Origin: Streptomyces sp. NRRL S-87
Lineage (GTDB): Bacteria > Actinomycetota > Actinomycetes > Streptomycetales > Streptomycetaceae
Assembly (NCBI RefSeq): GCF_000719335.1
Contig: NZ_JOGB01000001.1
Location: forward strand, 62,001 to 126,000
Direction of reading: 5' to 3'
DNA length: 64,000 nt
Part shown: piece after piece, positions 34,402 to 42,150 of the stretch
Position numbering within the stretch: the first letter of the stretch is position 1
How the letters are laid out: every line of letters starts with the position of its first letter
The notes under the pieces: model-generated
The model's input: only the letters and a program-made list of their open reading frames with translations
The model's database searches: none
What the model was told of the DNA's origin: nothing
Translations under genes and position numbers: made by a program

Positions 34402-34461
34402 GTGATCAACGATACGAAAATCGTGACGCCGCGTCACGGTGCGGGCGGGGCCGGTCGATGA
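34402..34461 (+). CDS. Putative leaderless 19-residue upstream peptide
   Basis: GTG 34402 opens 19 codons (V-I-N-D-T-K-I-V-T-P-R-H-G...) ending in a TGA that overlaps the ATG of the next gene as ATGA. The GTG is positioned where a leaderless transcript from TAGAGT would begin. The arrangement suggests a leader peptide whose translation is coupled to the NYN-like gene. The evidence is positional only. Confidence 0.45.
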   Translation: MINDTKIVTPRHGAGGAGR

Positions 34462-34796
34462 CGGTCCTGATCGTGGACGCCGCCAACGTGATCGGCTCCG
34501 TGCCCGACGGCTGGTGGCGCGACCGGCGGGGCGCCGCGGAGCGGCTGCGCGACCGGCTCGCCGCCCGGGAGGGCGACGAGGAGGTCGTCCTGGTCGTCGA
34601 GGGCGCCGCCCGGGGGGTCGCCTCCGTGCCCGGCGTGCGCGTCGAGTCCGCCCCGGGCAGCGGGGACGACCGCATCGTCGAGCTGGTCGCCGAACTGGCC
34701 GGCCGGCCCTGCGTCGTCGTCACCGCCGACCGCGAACTGCGCGAACGGGTTCGGGCGTACGGGGCGGAGTGCGCGGGGCCCCGCTCCGTACGCTGA
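34458..34796 (+). CDS. NYN/PIN-like small nuclease-fold protein
   Basis: 112 residues from ATG 34458. The fold opens with V-L-I-V-D-A-A-N-V-I-G, the D-x-x-N-V metal-binding start of NYN/PIN domains; a later acidic G-S-G-D-D-R-I-V and V-V-V-T-A-D-R-E-L-R strand-turn match the second and third acidic positions. Length fits minimal NYN proteins of Streptomyces. It is a predicted RNase-like or NTP-binding protein; no activity known. Its translation probably depends on the short upstream peptide. Following it is about 90 bp of simple repeats. Confidence 0.75.
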   Translation: MTVLIVDAANVIGSVPDGWWRDRRGAAERLRDRLAAREGDEEVVLVVEGAARGVASVPGVRVESAPGSGDDRIVELVAELAGRPCVVVTADRELRERVRAYGAECAGPRSVR

Positions 34797-34799
34797 CCG

Positions 34800-34880
34800 G
34801 TCCCGGTCCCGGTCCCGGACCCACCCCCACCCCCACCCCCACCCGGTCCTGTTCCGGTCCCGTTCCGGTGCCGTTCCGTC
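34800..34880. repeat. Low-complexity ggtccc and cacccc repeats
   Basis: Three copies of ggtccc, then about four copies of cacccc, then further gttccgg-type repeats occupy the start of the 216-bp gap between the NYN-like gene and the ABC scar. Nothing else is seen in the gap apart from two gaccgtnngttca-like sequences (cgtgacattcg and gaccgtagcgttca). Confidence 0.8.
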
Positions 34881-35012
34881 CTCCGACCGACCCCGGTCCC
34901 GCGCCGTCCGCGGCGTGCCGTCGGTCCGACCGCCGACCGTGACATTCGTACTGCCCGGGACCGTACATGCGGCTCTGCCGCCCGCCCTGTCACCGACCGT
35001 AGCGTTCATGTC

Positions 35013-35171
35013 ATGACGCAGACCACCGACCCGGACCCCGACCCCGGCACCGCGGTCCACCTCGCGGGAGCCGTGAAGTCCTGCGGCCCCCTACGCGCGG
35101 TGGCCGGCCGGACCCTGCTGTTCGGGACCTACGCGGTGCTCTCGTACCGTCGGTCGTCGAGGAAGGTGTGA
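35013..35171 (+). pseudogene. Deletion scar fusing ABC ATPase start to ABC permease end
   Basis: A 52-residue frame from ATG 35013 to TGA 35171. Its first half (A-V-H-L-A-G-A-V-K-S-C-G-P-L-R-A-V-A-G) matches the beginning of a drug-exporter-type ABC ATPase, just before the Walker A motif. Its second half (T-L-L-F-G-T-Y-A-V-L-S-Y-R-R-S-S-R-K-V) matches the last helix and basic tail of an ABC-2 permease. ATPase-permease genes commonly precede DesK-type kinase/regulator pairs like the one that starts 4 nt later. An in-frame deletion of about 1.7 kb would create exactly this. Whether the fusion peptide is made is unknown. Confidence 0.6.
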
Positions 35172-35175
35172 CGGA

Positions 35176-36414
35176 ATGAAGACCAAGTCGCGTCGAGAGG
35201 CCAAGGCCGAGCGGAAGGCGGACTGGGCGGCCCGCAAGGCCGAGTGGCGGGCCGCCGGCGAGCCCCGCGAGATCGGGCCGCCCAACGGCTTCGCCCTGCT
35301 GCCCTGGCTCCTGATGGGCATGGGCGCCATCTCCAACATCGTGCAGGGCAAGACCCCCGACCCGTGGATCGGCGTCCTGGGGCTGCTGGTCTTCAACTCG
35401 CTGTACGTCGGCGTGGTGTTCCGCGCCTTCGACAAGAAGGCCCGCGAGGCGGCCGCCACCCGCTGGGCGCTGGTCGTGATGGGCGCGGTCACCTGCGCCC
35501 TGGCCGTGGCCTACGGCGGCAACTGGCTGCTGTTCTTCCCGCTGTTGGGCCTGGCCACCGGCGCCGTGCTCCGCGGCCGGCAGCTCGCCCTCGCCGTCGG
35601 CGGGCTCAGCGTCCTGGCCGGGGCGATCAGCGCGTACCGGTCCGGGTGGGACGGCATGGGCATCGGCTACGGGACCTTCGTCTCCGGCATGGTGACCGCG
35701 GCCATCCTCGCCCTGTCCGAGACCGTCCGCGAACTGCGCGAGACCCGGCAGGAGCTGGCCCGCGCGGCGGTCGAGCAGGAGCGGCTGCGGTTCTCCCGCG
35801 ACCTGCACGACCTGCTCGGCCACACCCTCTCCGTCATCGTGGTGAAGTCCGAGGCGGCCCGCCGCATCGCCCCGCGCGACCTCGACGCCGCCCTCGCCCA
35901 GGTCTGCGACATCGAGGCGGTCGGTCGGCAGGCCCTCGCCGAGATCCGCGAGGCCGTCACGGGCTACCGCGAAGGCAGCCTCGCCACCGAACTCGACCGG
36001 GCGCGCGACGTGCTCGCGGCGGCCGGCATCGAGCCCGTCGTGCGCCAGTCCGGCCCCCCGCTGCCGCCCGCGGCCGAGGCCCTGCTGGCCTGGGTGGTAC
36101 GGGAGGGAGCCACCAACGCCGTTCGCCACAGCCGCGCCGCGACCTGCACGATCGAGGTCCGTACGAGCGGGGAGCGGACGGTCCTGATGATCACCGACGA
36201 CGGGGTGGGCGTAGGCTCGGGCACACCGGGCAGCGGGCTCAGGGGCCTGACCGAGCGCCTCATGGCGGCCGGCGGCACCCTGACCAGCGGCCCGGGGCCG
36301 GCCGCAGCCGGCTTCCGGGTCACCGCCGAACTGCCGGCGGAGACCGACGCTGAGGCGGCACCGGGAGCCACCGGGCCGGAACCGGGGGAGCGCCGCCGCG
36401 CCGGGCGCCACTGA
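35176..36414 (+). CDS. Sensor histidine kinase, DesK/NarX-type (HisKA_3)
   Basis: 412 residues from ATG 35176, with an AAGG site upstream (overlapping the scar's end). A basic N-terminus leads to about five to six membrane helices (about 38-180). The HisKA_3 H-box is F-S-R-D-L-H-D-L-L-G-H-T-L-S with phospho-acceptor His211. The HATPase_c has N-box N-A-V-R-H-S and G-box D-D-G-V-G-V-G-S and G-S-G-L-R-G-L. It autophosphorylates on sensing a membrane or envelope signal and passes phosphate to the response regulator encoded 11 nt downstream. The lost ABC transporter was probably its target operon. Confidence 0.95.
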   Translation: MKTKSRREAKAERKADWAARKAEWRAAGEPREIGPPNGFALLPWLLMGMGAISNIVQGKTPDPWIGVLGLLVFNSLYVGVVFRAFDKKAREAAATRWALVVMGAVTCALAVAYGGNWLLFFPLLGLATGAVLRGRQLALAVGGLSVLAGAISAYRSGWDGMGIGYGTFVSGMVTAAILALSETVRELRETRQELARAAVEQERLRFSRDLHDLLGHTLSVIVVKSEAARRIAPRDLDAALAQVCDIEAVGRQALAEIREAVTGYREGSLATELDRARDVLAAAGIEPVVRQSGPPLPPAAEALLAWVVREGATNAVRHSRAATCTIEVRTSGERTVLMITDDGVGVGSGTPGSGLRGLTERLMAAGGTLTSGPGPAAAGFRVTAELPAETDAEAAPGATGPEPGERRRAGRH

Positions 36415-36425
36415 ACGGGGAGACC

Positions 36426-37031
36426 ATGATCAAAGTCCTGCTCGCCGAGGACCAGGGCATGATGCGCGGCGCCCTCGCGCTGCTGCTCGGCCTGGAGGCG
36501 GACATCGAGGTGGTCGCGCAGGTCGCGGCCGGCGACCGGATCGTCGAGGCCGCGCTCGACGCGCGGCCGGACATCGCCCTCCTCGACATCGAACTCCCGG
36601 GCCGCAGCGGTCTGGACGCCGCCGCCGACCTGCGCGAGCGCTGCCCGGACTGCAGGGTGCTCATCCTCACCACCTTCGGCCGGCCCGGCTACCTGCGCCG
36701 CGCGATGGAGGCGGGGGCCGCCGGGTTCCTGGTCAAGGACGGGCCGGTGGAGGAACTGGCCGCCGCGATCCGCCGGGTCCTGGCCGGGGAGAAGGTGATC
36801 GACCCGGCGCTGGCCGCCGCCGCGCTCAGCGCGGGGCCCAGCCCGCTCACCGCCCGGGAGCGGGACGTCCTGAGCGCGGCCGTGGACGGCGCGACCGTCG
36901 CCGACATCGCGGCCCGCCTCCACCTGTCCCCGGCTACCGTACGCAACTACCTGTCCTCGGCCATCGGCAAGACCGGCACCCGCAACCGCATGGAAGCCGT
37001 CCGCGCCGCCCGCCGCCAGGGCTGGCTCTGA
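36426..37031 (+). CDS. NarL/LuxR-type response regulator
   Basis: 201 residues from ATG 36426, with GGGGAG 5 nt upstream. The receiver domain has the acidic pair E8-D9, phospho-acceptor D54 (A-L-L-D-I-E-L-P-G), conserved Thr in I-L-T-T-F and Lys in F-L-V-K-D. The C-terminal LuxR HTH is L-T-A-R-E-R-D-V-L...V-A-D-I-A-A-R-L-H-L-S-P-A-T-V-R-N-Y. It is the partner of the preceding histidine kinase. A short inverted repeat (cccgccgccggcggg) follows its stop. Confidence 0.96.
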   Translation: MIKVLLAEDQGMMRGALALLLGLEADIEVVAQVAAGDRIVEAALDARPDIALLDIELPGRSGLDAAADLRERCPDCRVLILTTFGRPGYLRRAMEAGAAGFLVKDGPVEELAAAIRRVLAGEKVIDPALAAAALSAGPSPLTARERDVLSAAVDGATVADIAARLHLSPATVRNYLSSAIGKTGTRNRMEAVRAARRQGWL

Positions 37032-37110
37032 CCCGCCGCCGGCGGGCCGCACCGGGCAGCACCGCGGGAGGCGGGCACCGGGCGCGGCGGACGGCGGCCC
37101 CCGGGCGGTG

Positions 37111-38877
37111 TCAGGCGCCGTACACGGAGGCCACGTTGTCCCGCGCCGGGTGGGTACGGCCGGCCGGGCCCGCGGCGAAGGCGCGCAGGAGGTTCTCGGT
37201 GACGCGGCGGGTGAAGGCGCCGGCCCGGGCGTCCAGTCCGTGGTTCGCCCGGCTGCGGCCGTCACCGGCGGCGTCGAGGGCCTCCACCCAGCGCATCGTG
37301 CCGGTGGCGAACACACCTGCCCCGCTGGGCACCGTGTAGTAGGCCGTGTCCTGGTGGCTGGGTCGGCCGTCGCAGACCACGGGGGAGTGCGCCAGGACCT
37401 CCAGCGGGCGCGGGGTCGGGTAGGCCGTGTTCACCTTGTCGTACTCCACGCCGACGAGGTGGGGGAAGCTGTCGCCCGCCTTCACCCCCGTGCCCTCGAA
37501 CAACCAGTGGTCGGGGTGGGTGACGACGTAGGGCGCGTCCACCGGGTACCCGTCGTAGATCACGCCCAGCAGCGCGCTCTCCGGGTCCGCCCCGGGCGCC
37601 GACCGGAAGTCCACCGTCGCCGCCTGCCCGCGCCGGAAGCCGGGGTCCCGCTCGTACGCCGTCTTGTAGCAGACCACCGTGCGGTCCGGTCCGAGCTCGC
37701 TCGGCTCCAGCCGGATCCGCCGGAAGCAGCAGTTGGCGCCCAGGACGGCGAGGTTGGTGCCGGCGTCCCGGGCGGCCGCGACGTGCGCGCGCTGCTCGTT
37801 CGACCAGTACTCGTCGTGCCCGGGGGAGAGCACCGCCCGGGCACCGGCCAGCGCCCGGCGCTCCCGGGCCAGGTCGATGCCCGTGGTGTAGGCCAGGGGG
37901 ATGCCCAGGCGTTCGGCGAGGGCGATCAGCGGTGCCTCGTACACGAGGAAGAGCCCCGCCCCGTCGTCGTACTCGTACGGACGGTCGAAGGTGACGGCGA
38001 GCGAGCGGCTGGCGTACCGCCCGTCCGGGCCGTTGTAACTGCTGTGCCCGCCCCAGAGGTTGTACGCCTGCCAGGTCGCGACCGCGTTCACGAGGACGGT
38101 CCGCCCCTCGGTGCGCTTCGAGCGCACGGTCACCGGCACGTACCGCTGCCCGGCACCGCCCTGCGCGTCCAGCCGCAGCAGGTAGCTGCCCGCCGGCCAG
38201 CCGGCGGTGTCGACCGTCGTCGTGCGCGACCAGCGGGTGCGCACCGTCCGGGTCCCGGCCTCGACGGACGGCTCCGGCTGGCGGGTGCCGGCGAGCGCGC
38301 CCGAGCGCCACACGAGCCGGGCCCGGGCGCCGCGGTACCAGCCCATCCGGTACGCGGACACGGTGAAACGCGGAGCGGTCGTGGAGACGTGCAGTCCGAA
38401 GCGCTCGCCCGGCAGGACGCTGACCCGGTCCGCGAAGCCCTCGACGGCCCGCGCGGGACCGGGCCGGGTGATGCGCCAGGAGGCGTCTCCCGGGCGGGCG
38501 TTCTCCCGTACGACGTCCAGGTCCGCGGCCCCTTCGGACGTGCCGCGCGCCGCCGGACGGCGCGGTGCCAGGGCCGCGTGCGGGTCGGCCCCGCCGCCGT
38601 CGGGCCCGCCGCCGTCGGGCCCGCAGCCGGCCGTGGCCAGACCACCGGCCCCCACCGCGGCCGCCAGGGCCAGGAAGCGGCGGCGGTCCTCCGGACGCGT
38701 CCCGCCGTCCCGGCGGACCGCGGGGTCCGGGCTCGTCCCGCGGTCCGGGCGTATCCCGCGGTCCGGGCTCGTCCCGCGGTCCGGGCTCGTCCCGCGGTCC
38801 GGGCGTGTCGAACCGCCCGGGTGCAGCCCGCCGTCGGGGCGTATGTCGTCGTCCGGGCGTATGTCGTCGTTCCCCAC
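37111..38877 (-). CDS. Tat-exported protein with DMFase large-subunit-like domain
   Basis: 588 residues from GTG 38877. Residues 1-60 are an odd Asp/Pro/Arg/Gly-rich lead built from an 18-bp repeat; then comes a Tat motif (E-D-R-R-R-F-L) with hydrophobic stretch and a lipobox-like L-A-T-A-G-C. The body matches the N,N-dimethylformamidase large-subunit-like family: Y-R-M-G-W-Y-R-G, Y-N-L-W-G-G-H-S-S-Y, and S-P-G-H-D-E-Y-W-S. These domains carry a putative metal or glutaminase-like site, but most Streptomyces members are uncharacterised. The lead before the Tat motif may mean translation starts later, although no better start is seen. Confidence 0.82.
   Translation of the reverse strand: MGNDDIRPDDDIRPDGGLHPGGSTRPDRGTSPDRGTSPDRGIRPDRGTSPDPAVRRDGGTRPEDRRRFLALAAAVGAGGLATAGCGPDGGGPDGGGADPHAALAPRRPAARGTSEGAADLDVVRENARPGDASWRITRPGPARAVEGFADRVSVLPGERFGLHVSTTAPRFTVSAYRMGWYRGARARLVWRSGALAGTRQPEPSVEAGTRTVRTRWSRTTTVDTAGWPAGSYLLRLDAQGGAGQRYVPVTVRSKRTEGRTVLVNAVATWQAYNLWGGHSSYNGPDGRYASRSLAVTFDRPYEYDDGAGLFLVYEAPLIALAERLGIPLAYTTGIDLARERRALAGARAVLSPGHDEYWSNEQRAHVAAARDAGTNLAVLGANCCFRRIRLEPSELGPDRTVVCYKTAYERDPGFRRGQAATVDFRSAPGADPESALLGVIYDGYPVDAPYVVTHPDHWLFEGTGVKAGDSFPHLVGVEYDKVNTAYPTPRPLEVLAHSPVVCDGRPSHQDTAYYTVPSGAGVFATGTMRWVEALDAAGDGRSRANHGLDARAGAFTRRVTENLLRAFAAGPAGRTHPARDNVASVYGA
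38725..38814. repeat. 18-bp tandem repeat in the DMFase-like gene
   Basis: Four full units and a partial fifth of gtccgggctcgtcccgcg, alternating with a gtat variant, code for R-P-D/S-P-D-R-G hexapeptides before the Tat signal. Frame is preserved in each unit. Confidence 0.9.
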
Positions 38878-38958
38878 GCACGCAGGCTACGGGACGCCCG
38901 GAACGGCACCGACCGGGCCTCCCACGGCTCCGGGCGGACCGCCCGCCGAACCGGCGGT

Positions 38959-39003
38959 GAACTCTGCGACGCCAGCCGCGCAACCGTTCGGAAGGCGCTC
39001 GCA
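38959..39003 (+). pseudogene. Possible gntR-type HTH remnant
   Basis: A plus-strand reading gives E-L-C-D-A-S-R-A-T-V-R-K-A-L-A, close to the E-L-x-x-x-x-x-x-S-R-x-T-V-R-x-A-L signature of GntR winged helices, but with about six residues missing before S-R and no gene on either side. It sits next to the pstB remnant in a gene-free gap. Confidence 0.35.
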
Positions 39004-39028
39004 CCCGGGGTTCCGGAACCCCCGCCGA

Positions 39029-39208
39029 ACCATCGTGAGCGTCACCCACGACATGCAGCAGGCCGCCCGGGTCACGGACCGGTGCGCCTCTTCCTGGCCG
39101 AGCAGGGCACCCCGGGCCGGATCGTCGAGCACGGCCCCGACCGAGGTGATGTTCGAACGCCCCCAGGACCCAGGGACCGCGGACTACGTCAACGGCCGCT
39201 TCGGGTAG
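39029..39208 (+). pseudogene. pstB 3'-end remnant with two frameshifts
   Basis: Reads as the end of the phosphate-importer ATPase PstB: T-I-V-S-V-T-H-D-M-Q-Q-A-A-R-V-T-D-R-C-A, then in the next frame F-L-A-E-Q-G-T-P-G-R-I-V-E-H-G, then back to T-E-V-M-F-E-R-P-Q-D-P...D-Y-V-N-G-R-F-G and TAG. The two shifts, a missing base near 39088 and an extra base near 39139, cancel. Walker motifs and all upstream sequence are absent, and the other pst genes are not here. It is a dead fragment. Confidence 0.7.
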
Positions 39209-39224
39209 CCGCCCCGCGTGGGCC

Positions 39225-40214
39225 TCAGAGCGGCACCACGTCGAGGAGTGGCGGCGCCACCGCCCACGGCAGCGGGGCGTCCTCCGCCGCGAGTGCGGCG
39301 GCGATGCGCAGGGCGCCCAGCAGCGGCGGCCCGTCCGCCGGGTGCCACCGTGCGCCGGGCAGCGCCGCGCCCGTGCGGCGGCGTACGGAGTCGGCCAGGC
39401 CCGGCAGCGCGAACAGGCCCCCGGTGAGGGCGAGGCAGGGGTCCGCCAGCCCGGTCGCGGCCGCCACCGCGCTGGCCGAGATCTCCTCGGCGGCCCGGTC
39501 CACGATCGCGGCCGCCGCCGGATCGCCCGCCGCGGCCGCCCGCCCCACCTCGGGTGCGAAGCCCGCCAGCAGCGCCGCCCGGTCCGGGCGCGGTTGGAGC
39601 GTGCCGGGCAGTCCGGTCACCGGGCCGAAGCGGTCCACCGCGGCCCCGTGGAGGACCGCGGAGCCGCCCGGCCGGCCGTCGTGGTGCCGCAGCGCGGCCT
39701 CCAGGCCCGCCCGGCCGATCCACGCGCCGCCACCGCAGTCGCCCAGCAACTGCCCCCAGCCGTCGGCCCGGTGCCAGCCCGTCCCCGGCCGGCAGCCGAG
39801 GGCGACCAGGCCGGTGCCGCCCGCGACGGTCACCCCGGCGCGGGTGCCGAGCGCCCCGGCGTACGCGGTGACCGCGTCGCTCGCCAGGGCGAGCCGCCGG
39901 GCGCCCGTGGTCCGGGCCAGCGGCCCGGGCAGCCGGGCGGCGAGGTCGCGGCCCAGCAGAGCCATGCCGGTGGCGCCCACCGCCACGGCCACCACGGCGG
40001 GGCCGCCCGCCCGGGCCAGCAGGCCCTCGAGGGCGGGCAGGACGGTGGCCAGCAGGCCCCCGGCGTCGTGCCCGGCGGCCGTGACACGGGCCGGGGCTTC
40101 GAGCTCCGTGCCGTCGGCCGGTTCCGGGTGCCCGGCCCGCCCGAGACGGGCCAGGGCCACCCGCACGCCGGTGCCGCCGACGTCGATCCCGGCGATCCAG
40201 GGCTCCTCGGCCAT
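39225..40214 (-). CDS. BadF/BcrA-type ATPase, N-acetylglucosamine kinase-like
   Basis: 329 residues from ATG 40214, with GGAG 8 nt upstream. ASKHA-fold motifs are present: D-V-G-G-T-G-V-R-V-A-L phosphate-1 loop near residue 11, A-G-G-T-G-L-V-A-L-G phosphate-2 region, G-D-C-G-G-G-A-W-I-G, and L-T-G-G-L-F-A adenosine motif. Size and order match bacterial N-acetylglucosamine kinase of the BadF/BadG/BcrA/BcrD family. It probably phosphorylates an amino sugar. No PTS or transporter gene is adjacent. Confidence 0.88.
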   Translation of the reverse strand: MAEEPWIAGIDVGGTGVRVALARLGRAGHPEPADGTELEAPARVTAAGHDAGGLLATVLPALEGLLARAGGPAVVAVAVGATGMALLGRDLAARLPGPLARTTGARRLALASDAVTAYAGALGTRAGVTVAGGTGLVALGCRPGTGWHRADGWGQLLGDCGGGAWIGRAGLEAALRHHDGRPGGSAVLHGAAVDRFGPVTGLPGTLQPRPDRAALLAGFAPEVGRAAAAGDPAAAAIVDRAAEEISASAVAAATGLADPCLALTGGLFALPGLADSVRRRTGAALPGARWHPADGPPLLGALRIAAALAAEDAPLPWAVAPPLLDVVPL

Positions 40215-40546
40215 CGGGTGCGCTCCTTCGCTTTCCGGACAGGTTGGCGGTGTGAGGCCGACCATAGCGCGCGGCGAGGACCGTAAATCTTCCTTGTCTA
40301 CGCGCGATGATCGGAAGATATTCCCGCGCAGGGCCGTGGGGGTCGACGCCTCCGAAAGATCAACTTTGTTGTTGCGCAGGCAACTTATGACTACATGTCC
40401 TGATCGCAGCCCACCGCCCCCCGCCGTTTTCCGGAGGTCGGTTACCCCCTGGTACTCATCGCTCTGCCGGGTGCGGAGAGGGGATCGCGCCCGGCTCTCC
40501 GGCCGACCACCGGACCACCGACCACCACCACACCAGGGGGACACCC
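40215..40546. promoter_or_regulatory. 332-bp divergent region with an inverted repeat before melC1
   Basis: No gene here. An inverted repeat ATCTTCC (40287-40293) and GGAAGAT (40313-40319) lies about 75-105 bp from the kinase start, and gttgttgcgcaggcaac near 40370 forms a second imperfect dyad. The stretch 40280-40410 is much AT-richer than its flanks, consistent with divergent promoters for the kinase and the tyrosinase operon. Confidence 0.5.
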
Positions 40547-40960
40547 ATGTCCGAACTCACCCGCCGCCGCGCCGTCGGCGCCACCGTCGGAGCCGTCGCC
40601 GCGGCCGCCGTCGGAGCCGGAGTCGCCCGGGCGGCCACCGCCCCCCGCCCGACCGCCCCCGTCGGCCGCGCCGCCCACAACGGCCACGGCGGCCACACCG
40701 GCCACGGTTCGCTGCCCGCCTTCGACGAGGTCTTCCAGGGTCGCCGCATCCAGGGGGCCCCCGCGACCGGCGGCCACCACGCCGAGCACGGCGCCGGCTA
40801 CGCCGTCCGCATCGACGGCCGTGAACTGCACATCATGCGCAACGCCGACGGTACGTGGATCTCCGTCGTCAACCACTACGAGACGTACGCCGACCCGCGG
40901 GCGCTGGCCCGCGCGGCCGTCGTCGAGCTCCAGGGCGCCCAGCTCGTCCCCATGGTCTGA
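40547..40960 (+). CDS. melC1: Tyrosinase cofactor / copper chaperone MelC1
   Basis: 137 residues from ATG 40547, with AGGGGGAC upstream. A Tat signal begins with L-T-R-R-R-A-V-G and ends near A-R-A-A. The mature part has the MelC1 caddie pattern: a His/Gly-rich stretch ([11 protein letters not shown]), [33 protein letters not shown], and V-N-H-Y-E. It delivers copper to apo-tyrosinase and exports with it via its own Tat signal. The next gene is melC2. Confidence 0.95.
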   Translation: MSELTRRRAVGATVGAVAAAAVGAGVARAATAPRPTAPVGRAAHNGHGGHTGHGSLPAFDEVFQGRRIQGAPATGGHHAEHGAGYAVRIDGRELHIMRNADGTWISVVNHYETYADPRALARAAVVELQGAQLVPMV

Positions 40961-41127
40961 CGGGCCCGGGCCCGGGCCCAGGCCCCTGCCTCGGGCTCCG
41001 GCCTCGGGCCCCCGGCCCCGCCGGCCACCGCCCCGCGGTCCGGCACCCGCACGCCCGCACGCACCGCCCGCACGCACCGGCCGTACGACCGGCACCACCC
41101 GCACCACGCCGCGACAGGAAGATCCAC

Positions 41128-41952
41128 GTGACCATACGCAAGAACCAGGCCAGCCTGACCGCCGACGAGAAGAAGCGTTTCGTCAACGCGCTCCTCGAAC
41201 TCAAGCGCAACGGCACCTACGACACCTTCGTCACCACCCACAACGGCTTCATCATGAGCGACACCGACAGCGGTGAGCGCGTCGGCCACCGCTCCCCGTC
41301 CTTCCTCCCCTGGCACCGCCGCTTCCTGCTGCAGTTCGAGCAGGCCCTGCAGGCCGTGGACCCCTCCGTGGCCCTCCCGTACTGGGACTGGACCACCGAC
41401 CGCGACGCCCGCTCCTCCCTCTGGGCCCCCGACTTCCTCGGCGGCACCGGCCGGTCCCGCGACGGTCAGGTCATGGACGGCCCGTTCGCCTCCTCCGCGG
41501 GCAACTGGAACATCAACGTCCGTGTGGACGGCCGCGGATACCTGCGCCGGGCCCTCGGCGCCTCCGTGGCCCAGCTGCCCACCCGCGCCGAGGTCGACAG
41601 CGTGCTGGCCATGACGACGTACGACACGGCCCCGTGGAACAGCGCCTCCAACGGCTTCCGCAACCACCTGGAGGGCTGGCGCGGCGTCAACCTGCACAAC
41701 CGCGTGCACGTCTGGGTGGGCGGCCAGATGGCCACCGGCACCTCCCCGAACGACCCGGTGTTCTGGATGCACCACGCCTTCATCGACAAGCTCTGGGCCG
41801 ACTGGCAGAAGCGCCACCCGAACTCCCCGTACCTGCCCGCCGCCGGCACCCCGGACGTCGTCGACCTGCACGACACGATGCGCCCCTGGAACGACGTGAC
41901 CCCGGCGGACATGCTCGACCACACCCGCCACTACACCTTCGACACCGCCTGA
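41128..41952 (+). CDS. melC2: Tyrosinase MelC2
   Basis: 274 residues from GTG 41128, with CAGGAAG upstream. Type-3 copper ligands are all present: CuA His38, His54 and His63 (T-H-N, G-H-R, W-H-R), and CuB in L-H-N-R-V-H and M-H-H-A-F. It lacks its own signal peptide, as is normal for Streptomyces tyrosinase, which leaves the cell bound to MelC1. It oxidises tyrosine and DOPA to melanin precursors. The gap to melC1 is 167 bp, GC-rich and repetitive (ggcccgggcc), with no promoter obvious. Confidence 0.97.
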   Translation: MTIRKNQASLTADEKKRFVNALLELKRNGTYDTFVTTHNGFIMSDTDSGERVGHRSPSFLPWHRRFLLQFEQALQAVDPSVALPYWDWTTDRDARSSLWAPDFLGGTGRSRDGQVMDGPFASSAGNWNINVRVDGRGYLRRALGASVAQLPTRAEVDSVLAMTTYDTAPWNSASNGFRNHLEGWRGVNLHNRVHVWVGGQMATGTSPNDPVFWMHHAFIDKLWADWQKRHPNSPYLPAAGTPDVVDLHDTMRPWNDVTPADMLDHTRHYTFDTA

Positions 41953-42150
41953 TCCGCCGCTCCGGGCCCTGACCCGCCGCATCGGCTCCGATCCCGCCGC
42001 TCCGGCGCTCGCTCCGCCCCGCCCGGCCGCACCGGTCGCCGCCTCACCCCCGTCGGTGGCGGCCGGTGCACGTACGGTGCGTGCGGTTCCCGCCAGCGGG
42101 CCGGAAGCGCCCTGGCGCGCCGGTACCCGCGGGCGGTTGACTCCGGGGCC

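Noticed and set aside
34800..34880. C-rich repeats as a telomere or origin feature.
   Set aside because: Too short, no DnaA boxes or nested palindromes, and surrounded by ordinary genes.
38725..38814. Regular repeats resembling a CRISPR array.
   Set aside because: Units are directly adjacent with no spacers and code in frame; no cas genes are present.
37108..40824. A plus-strand open frame of over 1,200 codons opposite the DMFase-like and kinase genes.
   Set aside because: It is antisense to two clear genes, with composition typical of high-GC shadow frames. Only the small gntR/pstB-like pieces have meaning.
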